Source: SVQP01 sp045650025
GTDB taxonomy: Bacteria; Bacillota; Clostridia; Oscillospirales; CAG-272
Assembly: GCA_045650025.1 (NCBI GenBank)
Contig: JAZRQR010000157.1
Location: forward strand, 13,268-77,267
Length of the DNA stretch: 64,000 nucleotides
Direction: 5' to 3'
Below the pieces are notes generated by a model. The model did not search any database. It was not told where the DNA came from and saw nothing but the letters and a program-made list of their open reading frames with translations. Both the position numbers and the translations under genes were made by a program. Shown here in pieces: positions 16,305 to 23,765 of the stretch. Position 1 is the first letter of the stretch; the number at the start of each line of letters is the position of its first letter.

Positions 16305-19300
16305 TTACTCTGCGTCAGTTTCCTGCGCGGGAGCTTCCTCCACAACGGGAGCTTCCTCAACTGCGGGAGCTTCCTCGACTACGGGAGCTTCCTCGACTGC
16401 GGGAGCTTCCTCAACTGCGGGAGCCGCTTCAGGAGCGTTGGGCTGCAGCTTTACTGCATGACCACCGGTCAGAGTGATCATCTTGATTGCCTGCAGCGAG
16501 AAGCCGTTTGCCTCAACAGTCAGTGCCTTGTTCAGGTCGCCGTCTGCCAGAACCTTGACTCTCTTGCAATCGGATGCGATAAGCTTCTTAGCCTTGAGCG
16601 AGTCAATGTCAACCTTGTCGCCGTTCTCGTAGTGCTCGTTGAGCGTGCCTACGTTTACAGCACCCATCTTACCGGTTGCTGCGCTTGCAACCAGAACAAC
16701 TGCGCCAACTGCCTGAGCGTCGGTCATCAGTGCGTCAACCTCGGTTGCGGTTACGTGCTCGACTACTGCAACGGGAGCAGCCTCAGGAGCGGGCTCAACA
16801 ACAGGAGCAGCTGCTGCTACCTGTGCGTCGGTCTTTTCCTCTTCCACAGCCTCAGGAGCGGGCTCTTCAGTAGCAGGACCCTTGGGGAAGATGTTGTGAC
16901 CGTACAGGATGTACGCAACGATCAGAACTGCAATGAATACCAGCAGGATGATCAGGAAGATCCACCAGCCGTTCTTCTTATCCTCTTCATCTTCGATGGA
17001 CTCGGTGCCGGACTCGGTTTCAGAATCGGGAGCAGAAGTATCCTCGGTGGTTACGGAGGACTCGGGAACGTTGGTGCCGGACTCGGTCTCAGTCTCAGTC
17101 TCAGTCTCGGTCTCGGTCTCCTCGGGAGTGGTTTCTTCAGGAGTGGTGGTCTCCTCGGGAGTGGTTTGTTCAGGAGTGGTAGTCTCCTCGGGAGTGGTCA
17201 CCTCAGGGGCGGTGGTCTCTTCGGGAGTGGTCACCTCAGGGGTGGTCTCTTCGGGAGTAGTTTCCTCGGGAGTGGTTTCCTCGGGGGTAGTCTCCTCAGG
17301 AGTGGTTTCCTCGGGAGCCGTGGTCTCCTCGGGAGCGGTGGTCTCGGTCTCGGAGGTTTCGGGCGTTACAGCCTGGGTGTGACCGCAGACGCATTCGCCG
17401 TTTACGTGAGTATGCGCCTCAACGTTCTGGTAGCCACATACGGAACAGGTCTGCCAGTGGTTCGCATCGTCGTAGTGATAGGTAGTGCCAAATCCGTGTG
17501 CTTCCTGGATCTGAACCTCATAGAAGTCATAATCCTGTGCATCACTTGCAAACTTATCAGCGGGATCGTAGTATCTGACGCCCCACTTCCACTTGCTTAC
17601 GTAGTGGCCGTTTGCATCGGGAGCTGCAACTGCTGCAAATGCAGGAACGTCAGCAGCGTCCAGAGTCTGACCAAGGTCAGTATTGATGGTAACAGTCTTG
17701 ATCAGGCTACCGTCCAGACCGTAGAAGTTTACGGTGTAGAGGTACTGCTCGTAGTTGACTGCATAGTAGGAGAAGTGCGTGGTGGTGAAGGTCAGAGCGT
17801 CGCCCTCAGAGACAACGGGCTGCTTTTCAACACCGTTTGCGCCTACGAAGTAAGCGTAACCGTGGAACTTAGCGGAATCGTTTGCGAAAGGAACGGTGAT
17901 GGTTGCCTTACCGGAGGTAAATGCAGAACCGGTCAGATCGAAGCTGTAAACAGCATCGTAGTTATAGAAGTCTGCATCTGCAGGCCACTCGATCTCTTCA
18001 CCCACAACGGTGGAAACTGCGAAGGAGATCTCGTCTGCAGTTGCGTTGCTCTTGATGTTGAGCAGTGCTGCGTTGTCCAGCAGAATGGTAACTGCGTGTC
18101 CGGAGCCGTTTTCGCCAACAACCACCTGCAGGGTAACGTCAGCGTTCATCTCCGCCAGCTGGAAGAGAACTGCGGGGATAACGGAGGATGCGGTCCAACG
18201 GTTGCCTACCTGCTGGTAGTCACCCATGGTCAGAACGAACGTGTCGCCGTTCAGGGTTACGTTGCTGTTTGCATCAAAGTGTGCAACAGCGGTATATTCT
18301 GCATAGTAATCGGTGTGTGCGGTTACGTTGTTCAGTGCGGTGCCGTTTGCCTGGTACCAGCCCTTGAAGGTGTAGCGGTTCACCAGATCCATCTCCTTAG
18401 CGGGAGCTTCGGGAGTTGCGGGAACGGTGTTGTACTTAACCTCTACGGAGGAGATCAGCTTGTCGCCTGCATAGAAGTTAACGGTTGCCCACAGGTCAGC
18501 CTCGTAGGTTGCATGTGCGGTTGCGGGAACGATTGCGGTGTTCCAGCCCTTGAAGGACAGAACGTCAGCAATTGCCTCTACCCAAGCGTTCTCGGGAGCA
18601 GGCATGGTGCCGTAGGGTACTTCTACCGTGTAGGACTTGTCTGCTACAACAAAGGTTACGTCAGCGGTGTAGTCAGCTACGTAGGTAGCGTCACCGGTAA
18701 CAACGGGAAGCTCTGCGCCAAAGCCCTTCCAGCCCTTGAAGTTCAGGGTGTCGAAGAGGTACAGATCAGCGTCCAGAGAAGGAACGGTACCGTATGCGAA
18801 GGTCTGGGTGTACAGAGTGCCGAGAACGTCAAAGGTGATGGTGTACTCATCCACAACCTTCTTAACGGTTACAACGGTATCTGCAGCGGGCATAGTCAGC
18901 AGTACGTCACCGTACGCGTCCTGTGCAACCAGCGTATAGCCCTCGGTCTTGAGGTCGGAGTAGTAAGGAGCGAGCTGCGCGCCGTAAGGCAGGAAGCCCT
19001 CGAAGATCAGGCTGCCCTTCTCGTCCACGAACTTAACAGAATACAGATCTGCAACGGTTACGGTGAAGGAGACGTCAGAGGTTACGTCGCGGCTGGGAAC
19101 GTAGTTGCCCAGAGTGATGCTCTTACCAAATGCGGTAATGGTTACATTATCAAGAATATTCTTGAGCCAAGCGGTGGGGTTGTAAGTAACGTCGAAGCCA
19201 AAGCTGAATACGCCGTTGCCCTTGTAGGTATCGGTCAGCTTAGCATCCTGGAACTTCTCGGGAATGAGATTGAATACCAGGTCGATCGCACGGTCGGTCA

Positions 19301-21158
19301 GGTTGAATGCAGCCTGTGCCTTAGCAGAATCGGGGATTCTGTTCTGGAACTCTGCAAATGCGCTGACCATGCGTACAACGATTGCCTGTGCGCGAGCGGG
19401 GCTGACGTTGAACTTGTTTGCAACGCGTGCGGTTGCTGCTGCGAGAAGCTCGCTGCCAACCAGTGCGTCTGCATCCTTAAGCTGGGTCAGTGCTGCCAGG
19501 TCGCTGTAAGTCACTACCTGAGTCAGGTTATAAACAGACTGGAGAGTGAAAGACGCTTCCTTGCCGTTTACGGACTCGGGAACAGCCTCGATCAGGATAT
19601 CGCCGTACTTCTGGAACAGCTCCAGAGCAGGACGAATCTCTGCCAGCTTTGCCATGAATGCATCTTCCTTAGCGTCGGTTGCGGATACGTTATCCAGCAG
19701 ATACTCCATAACGTCTGCGAACTGCTCATAGGTCAGCAGATCGAACAGGGACAAGAGCTCACCAACGGTTGCGCTCTCGCTCAGGCCTGCAACGATGGTC
19801 TGCTTGGTCTGATCGGAAACGCCTGCATGATTGAGAGCCTTGGTCAGAGCCATGGTGAATGCGCCGGGAACCATCACGTTCACGTGCACGTCACCGTCCA
19901 GACCCTGTGCAAAATCATATGCATCGTATGCAATGTCAACGGTCTTGAGCAGTGCCTTTGCAGCGTTGCGAACCAGTGCAACGTCGCCACGCAGTGCTAC
20001 GTTGAACTCGATCTCGCTGTCAGCCTTACCCTCAGCACCCAGAACAACGTCATAGGTAGCCAGTACACCGTCGTTGCCAACGTTTGCTACGTCGGTGGGG
20101 GTAACGGGGTCAACCATCAGAGCGCTCTTGAGGCCCTGAACCGAGATCAGCTCGCCATAGTTGCCGGACTCAACGGTGCTCAGCAGCTCTGCCATCTGGG
20201 TAATGCTATAACCCTCGACCTCAACAACCTTGTAGCCGTTTACGGTTACGTCAGTCACCTTACCGTTGTAGATCTCGGTAGCAGTTGCCTGGATGAAGGC
20301 GGTGATAGCGCTCTTGTATGCGCTCTGAGCGTTGCCGGTTCTGACGTCGCCCAGTACGTCTGCAAGAATCTGGTTGTAGTTGCTTGCATCCACGTTTACG
20401 TACAGCGTTGCAACGCCGTTCGCATATACCATTTCGTACTCGCCGTAGTTCACGGGCAGACCGTTTACGTCAGCAACAACCTTTTCCAGGATGTCAACGG
20501 TAGTACCCTTGATTACGATCTCGTCAGCGCCCATGGGAACGATCACGTAGGTGTTGTCCCACTTCACGTACTGACCTGCAACAGCAGTACCCTGGTATGC
20601 GGGGATCAGCTTCTTGTAGCCAAGCTCCTGCTTGTTAACGGCTACACCATCGATTTCCCAGATAACGGTACAGGTGGGAGAAACGTAGTCAGGATTTTCT
20701 TCCTTCTTCTTCTGTTCTTCCTTCTGATACTCGATGGATTCCTTGATCTCGTCAAAGCTTGCGCCGTTCTGAACTGCGTCTACAACGGTGTCAATGTCAC
20801 CGATGTGCTCGTCGTTTACCAGAACGTCCTCGATAACGGTGTCAAACTTTTCCTTTGCATCGTCATCGTCCTTTGCGCCGAGAATCTCGTTTGCGGACTC
20901 TTTAAAAGATTCGTCGCTTTCATACTTTTCATTGACGTAATCCTTCAACTCCTGCTCCATAGCGTCTTTGTCTTCCATATCCTTGACGCTATTGTACTTG
21001 TTGATCAGGTCAATGAACGCACTCATATCCTTGCCTGCAAAAGAGGACAGGAGAGAGTTGTCTGCAGCGAACGTGGGAACAGTGATTACAGAGATAAACA
21101 TTGCCAGAGTCAACAATGCTACCAGTACTCTGCAACCAAGTTTTGCGGTTTGCTTCAT
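16305..21158 (-). CDS. Large surface protein with cytoplasmic uL15-like domain
   Basis: The 1617-aa protein has a signal peptide (MKQTAKLGCRVLVALLTLA, cleavage near TFAAD), a helical ectodomain (about 35-700), several InlB/Flg_new-like beta repeats (about 720-1060: YTITFDVLGTLY, TLNFKGWKGF, RYTFKGWY), a CSVCG/CVCG module near 1250, a (T)PEET-type linker (about 1280-1370), one transmembrane helix (GWWIFLIILLVFIAVLIVAY, about 1394-1418) and a cytoplasmic tail. The tail (about 1480-1570) resembles the C-terminal part of ribosomal protein uL15: AVNVGTLNEHYENG, KRVKVLADGDLNKALTVEA, GFSLQAIKMITLTGG. It ends in EEAPAV repeats. ATG at 21158 follows GGAGG. A strong promoter precedes a leader of about 150 nt. 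The ectodomain suggests adhesion; the uL15-like tail is unexplained. Confidence 0.88.
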   Translation of the reverse strand: MKQTAKLGCRVLVALLTLAMFISVITVPTFAADNSLLSSFAGKDMSAFIDLINKYNSVKDMEDKDAMEQELKDYVNEKYESDESFKESANEILGAKDDDDAKEKFDTVIEDVLVNDEHIGDIDTVVDAVQNGASFDEIKESIEYQKEEQKKKEENPDYVSPTCTVIWEIDGVAVNKQELGYKKLIPAYQGTAVAGQYVKWDNTYVIVPMGADEIVIKGTTVDILEKVVADVNGLPVNYGEYEMVYANGVATLYVNVDASNYNQILADVLGDVRTGNAQSAYKSAITAFIQATATEIYNGKVTDVTVNGYKVVEVEGYSITQMAELLSTVESGNYGELISVQGLKSALMVDPVTPTDVANVGNDGVLATYDVVLGAEGKADSEIEFNVALRGDVALVRNAAKALLKTVDIAYDAYDFAQGLDGDVHVNVMVPGAFTMALTKALNHAGVSDQTKQTIVAGLSESATVGELLSLFDLLTYEQFADVMEYLLDNVSATDAKEDAFMAKLAEIRPALELFQKYGDILIEAVPESVNGKEASFTLQSVYNLTQVVTYSDLAALTQLKDADALVGSELLAAATARVANKFNVSPARAQAIVVRMVSAFAEFQNRIPDSAKAQAAFNLTDRAIDLVFNLIPEKFQDAKLTDTYKGNGVFSFGFDVTYNPTAWLKNILDNVTITAFGKSITLGNYVPSRDVTSDVSFTVTVADLYSVKFVDEKGSLIFEGFLPYGAQLAPYYSDLKTEGYTLVAQDAYGDVLLTMPAADTVVTVKKVVDEYTITFDVLGTLYTQTFAYGTVPSLDADLYLFDTLNFKGWKGFGAELPVVTGDATYVADYTADVTFVVADKSYTVEVPYGTMPAPENAWVEAIADVLSFKGWNTAIVPATAHATYEADLWATVNFYAGDKLISSVEVKYNTVPATPEAPAKEMDLVNRYTFKGWYQANGTALNNVTAHTDYYAEYTAVAHFDANSNVTLNGDTFVLTMGDYQQVGNRWTASSVIPAVLFQLAEMNADVTLQVVVGENGSGHAVTILLDNAALLNIKSNATADEISFAVSTVVGEEIEWPADADFYNYDAVYSFDLTGSAFTSGKATITVPFANDSAKFHGYAYFVGANGVEKQPVVSEGDALTFTTTHFSYYAVNYEQYLYTVNFYGLDGSLIKTVTINTDLGQTLDAADVPAFAAVAAPDANGHYVSKWKWGVRYYDPADKFASDAQDYDFYEVQIQEAHGFGTTYHYDDANHWQTCSVCGYQNVEAHTHVNGECVCGHTQAVTPETSETETTAPEETTAPEETTPEETTPEETTPEETTPEETTPEVTTPEETTAPEVTTPEETTTPEQTTPEETTTPEETTPEETETETETETETESGTNVPESSVTTEDTSAPDSETESGTESIEDEEDKKNGWWIFLIILLVFIAVLIVAYILYGHNIFPKGPATEEPAPEAVEEEKTDAQVAAAAPVVEPAPEAAPVAVVEHVTATEVDALMTDAQAVGAVVLVASAATGKMGAVNVGTLNEHYENGDKVDIDSLKAKKLIASDCKRVKVLADGDLNKALTVEANGFSLQAIKMITLTGGHAVKLQPNAPEAAPAVEEAPAVEEAPVVEEAPAVEEAPVVEEAPAQETDAE
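16440..16735 (-). other. uL15-like domain coding segment
   Basis: Translation shares with the C-terminal half of bacterial uL15 the pattern VN-x2-TLN ... G-x-V-x4-L ... VK-x-L-x-x-G-x-L-x-K-x-LTV-x-AN-x-FS-x2-A-x3-I-x2-GG-x-A. In the fusion it lies after the transmembrane helix, hence in the cytoplasm. Confidence 0.75.
17125..17350 (-). repeat. Tandem codon repeats for the Thr-Pro-Glu-Glu linker
   Basis: Degenerate 12-15-bp direct repeats (plus-strand GGAGTGGT[TC]TCCTCG units) encode (T)TPEETTPEET, followed at 17085-17120 by hexamers encoding TETETE. Such a tract can vary in length by slippage. Confidence 0.8.
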
Positions 21159-21313
21159 TGGTTTTTCCTCCAACTATAAAGATTTTTAAGACTCGGGATA
21201 TTTCAAACCCCTGCCGGTTTTTCCGACTTGGGCGCCTTAACATTACATAATATACACGCACGGCTTCAACGCCCAAAAAGGCATAATTCACCCAATGCGC
21301 CTATATTACGAGT

Positions 21314-21342
21314 ATTGTATCACATTTTTTCAGTTTTGTCAA
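21314..21342 (-). promoter_or_regulatory. Strong promoter of the large surface protein
   Basis: Minus strand TTGACA (21342-21337), 17 nt, TACAAT (21319-21314). The leader of about 150 nt includes a CCGGttttTCCG-type hairpin near 21211-21230; I match it to no known riboswitch. The stretch 21343-21700 holds no supportable gene. Confidence 0.8.
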
Positions 21343-21701
21343 GAAAAAACACTTCTTTCCAGTCATAGTATGCAAACGGCGCGCAACGCTTGCACGCCCT
21401 GCACGGATATGCTTTTTTTACACGAAAATGCGCAAATTCCACCCATATCACGTGAAATTTATTGCCATTTCGTTGCATTTTGCGCATAATCGGTATAATT
21501 GCACGCGTTTGTGATTTACGCCGAAAAATAATGTTTACACTTTGTTTACATTTTTCGACGGCGATTTTTGCGCACTTTCCGTGCAAAAGCACATAGCACC
21601 ACGCAAAGCTGCACAGCGTCGCGCAAGCTCCCTGCATCCGTCGTTTTTGGAAAGATGACAATTACAAGGGGGGGGCGTTTTGGCGGATATGGAATCTTCG
21701 C

Positions 21702-21981
21702 TAGCCGTACGGGAGTCGAACCAAGTTGGTTTTGACGAGCAGATTTTCTCGATCCCTTTACCTTTCCCCTTGGACATATTGCCCATATGCCCTGCGGGAA
21801 AAGCTTTTGGGCTCAAAAAAATCTGCTGCGTCAAAACTGCTCGCACCCGAGAGCGAATGCATTTTTGATGGATTTTGGTGAGATTTTGCGAAGCAAGATA
21901 CCAATCTTGCGAGTAAAAGCACGCCGGAAGACGCATAAATGCATCGCCCTCGGGCAATTCGGTTCGATTCCCGTACGGCTA
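21702..21981. repeat. Palindromic repeat family A, copy 2 (280 bp)
   Basis: Left arm TAGCCGTACGGGAGTCGAACC (21702-21722) and right arm 21961-21981 are inverted repeats with one mismatch in 21. Like copy 1 the arms read as tRNA-like 3' ends (GGTTCGATTCCC then GTACGGCTA), but the stem sequence differs from copy 1 on both sides together. The interior shares TTTTTGATGGATTTTG, GCGAAGCAAGATAC-CAATCTTGC and GGAAGACGC with copy 1 at 8247-8340. The right arm ends 13 bp before the -35 box of the nucleotidase gene. Confidence 0.8.
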
Positions 21982-21994
21982 CACAGAAATTCTC

Positions 21995-22023
21995 TTTACA
22001 TTCGTCATAATCTGTGCTATAAT
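21995..22023 (+). promoter_or_regulatory. Promoter of the 5'-nucleotidase lipoprotein
   Basis: TTTACA, 17 nt ending TGTGC, TATAAT; ATG 28 bp downstream. Confidence 0.8.
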
Positions 22024-22051
22024 ATCCTCAACGACATTCCCCGGAGGATTT

Positions 22052-23626
22052 ATGAAACGCTTGATTTCCCTTTTGGCGGTCTTGTTGGTGCTCTCACTGT
22101 GCGCGTGCAGCGTACCCGGTGACGGAGTCACCGACACTACCATGACCGACCTTGACGATACGTCTGCGTCAAATGACACAACAGAGCCAGACACTGCCGC
22201 GCCGGAAACGGATGCGGACACCGAAGCCGAAACGTCTCCCGCCTGCAACCACGCAGACACGGACGACAACGGCGTTTGTGACGTGTGCACCATCTCGGTG
22301 CTGGTCAGCGTGGATCTCTTTTCGATCAACGACCTGCACGGCAAATTCAACGATACCGACGATCAGCCCGGCGTGGACGAGCTGACCACCTATCTCAAAA
22401 ACGCCGTACAAGCCAACCCCTACACCGTGCTGCTTTCGGCGGGCGATATGTGGCAGGGCAGCTCGGAGTCCAATTCCACCAAGGGTCTGATCATCACCGA
22501 CTGGATGAACGAGCTGGATTTTGCCGGCATGGCACTTGGCAACCACGAATTTGACTGGGGCGTGGAGGCAATTTTGCAAAACGTGGAGCTTGCCGAGTTC
22601 CCCATTCTTGCCATCAACGTCTATGAGCGAAGCACCAATACCTTGGCTGACTACTGCACCCCCTCGGTGCTTGTGGATAAGGGCGAGGTGCAGATCGGCA
22701 TCATCGGTGCCATTGGCAACAACTATTCCTCGATCTCGGCGGACAAGGTGCAGGACTACTATTTCGTGCTGGACGATGCACTGACCAAGCTGGTCAAATC
22801 TGAGTCCGATTCCCTGCGTGCGCAGGGGGCAGATCTCATCGTATACGTCATTCATGACGGCGGCGGTGAATATGACTATTCCCTCTCCGACGGCTACGTA
22901 GACGTGGTTTTTGAGGGTCACAGCCACCAAAATTACGTCAAGAAGGACTCCCGGGGCATTTACCACCTGCAGGGCGGCGGCGATAACGACGGCATTACCC
23001 ACGCCATGGCAAAGGTCAATTACGTGACCGGCAGCGTTGTAGTCGTGACCGCGGAATACCTGCCTACCTCGCGCTATGCAAGCCTTGCCGATGACCCCAT
23101 TGTGGAAGAGCTCAACCAAAAATACGCGGACGACCTGGAGATCGGCAACCAAAACCTTGGCTACAACGCAAAGAAGCGCTACTCCGATCAGATTCTGCAA
23201 AAGGTTGCGGATCTGTACCTTGCATACGGCGAGGAGCGCTGGGGTGAGCAATACGACCTGGTGCTGGGCGGCGGATTCCTCTCGGCGCGTTCCCCCTACG
23301 ATCTTGAAAAGGGCGACGTGTATTACGCCGATCTGCAAATGCTGCTCCCCTTCGACAACCAGATCGTGCTGTGCTCAATCAAGGGCTCGGATCTCTTAAA
23401 CCGCTTTATCAACACCACCAACGACCGCTACTACATTTCGCTGAGTGACTACGGTACCGATATCAAAAGCTCGATTGACCGTAACGCCACCTATTACATC
23501 ATCACAGACACCTATTGCTCCTCCTACGCCGCCAACCGCCTGACCGTAATTGATACGTATGACCAGACCACGTTCGCGCGTGACCTGATTGCCGAATATA
23601 TCAAGGACGGAAATTGGAGTAAATAA
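22052..23626 (+). CDS. 5'-nucleotidase / UshA-family metallophosphatase lipoprotein
   Basis: The 524-aa lipoprotein (lipobox LCAC at about residue 19, acidic/Thr linker to about 70) carries a calcineurin-like phosphatase domain with INDLHGKF near 93, SAGDMWQGS, LGNHEFDWG and FEGHSHQNY, then a C-terminal 5'-nucleotidase domain (about 345-515; GGGFLSARS, LLPFDNQIVLCSIKG). This is the two-domain layout of UshA/YfkN-type enzymes that hydrolyse nucleotides outside the cell. All metal-binding motifs are intact. GGAGGATTT precedes the ATG. Terminator follows at 23641. Role proposed: release of nucleosides and phosphate from extracellular nucleotides. Confidence 0.9.
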   Translation: MKRLISLLAVLLVLSLCACSVPGDGVTDTTMTDLDDTSASNDTTEPDTAAPETDADTEAETSPACNHADTDDNGVCDVCTISVLVSVDLFSINDLHGKFNDTDDQPGVDELTTYLKNAVQANPYTVLLSAGDMWQGSSESNSTKGLIITDWMNELDFAGMALGNHEFDWGVEAILQNVELAEFPILAINVYERSTNTLADYCTPSVLVDKGEVQIGIIGAIGNNYSSISADKVQDYYFVLDDALTKLVKSESDSLRAQGADLIVYVIHDGGGEYDYSLSDGYVDVVFEGHSHQNYVKKDSRGIYHLQGGGDNDGITHAMAKVNYVTGSVVVVTAEYLPTSRYASLADDPIVEELNQKYADDLEIGNQNLGYNAKKRYSDQILQKVADLYLAYGEERWGEQYDLVLGGGFLSARSPYDLEKGDVYYADLQMLLPFDNQIVLCSIKGSDLLNRFINTTNDRYYISLSDYGTDIKSSIDRNATYYIITDTYCSSYAANRLTVIDTYDQTTFARDLIAEYIKDGNWSK

Positions 23627-23640
23627 AATATGAAATTATG

Positions 23641-23668
23641 AAAAAGCCGCTTAACAAAGCGGCTTTTT
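23641..23668 (+). terminator. Terminator of the 5'-nucleotidase gene
   Basis: AAAAAGCCGCTT/AAGCGGCTTTTT, 12-bp stem, 4-nt loop; works in both directions. Confidence 0.85.
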
Positions 23669-23734
23669 CCTTCCTGTCTTCACATACGACGTGCAAACCG
23701 TCGAATCCGGTTCATGCCTTTGCATGACATAACC

Positions 23735-23758
23735 GAAAGGGGCTTTTCAGCCCCTTTC
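23735..23758 (-). terminator. Terminator of the sigma-fusion gene
   Basis: GAAAGGGGC/GCCCCTTTC stem immediately after the stop codon of the minus-strand gene at 23766. Confidence 0.65.
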
Positions 23759-23765
23759 TTAATTA

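Noticed and set aside
17125..17350. CRISPR-like array
   Set aside because: Repeats are direct, adjacent, without unique spacers, and encode the Thr-Pro-Glu-Glu linker in frame.
16458..21179. Very long open frame on the plus strand opposite the surface protein gene
   Set aside because: It mirrors the minus-strand gene in a frame freed of stops by its codon use, is full of Val/Cys/Gly/Leu runs, and has no ribosome binding site or homology I recognise. The minus-strand product has signal peptide, domains and terminator.
21190..21313. Riboswitch in the leader of the large surface protein
   Set aside because: Hairpins are present, but no known aptamer core could be matched.
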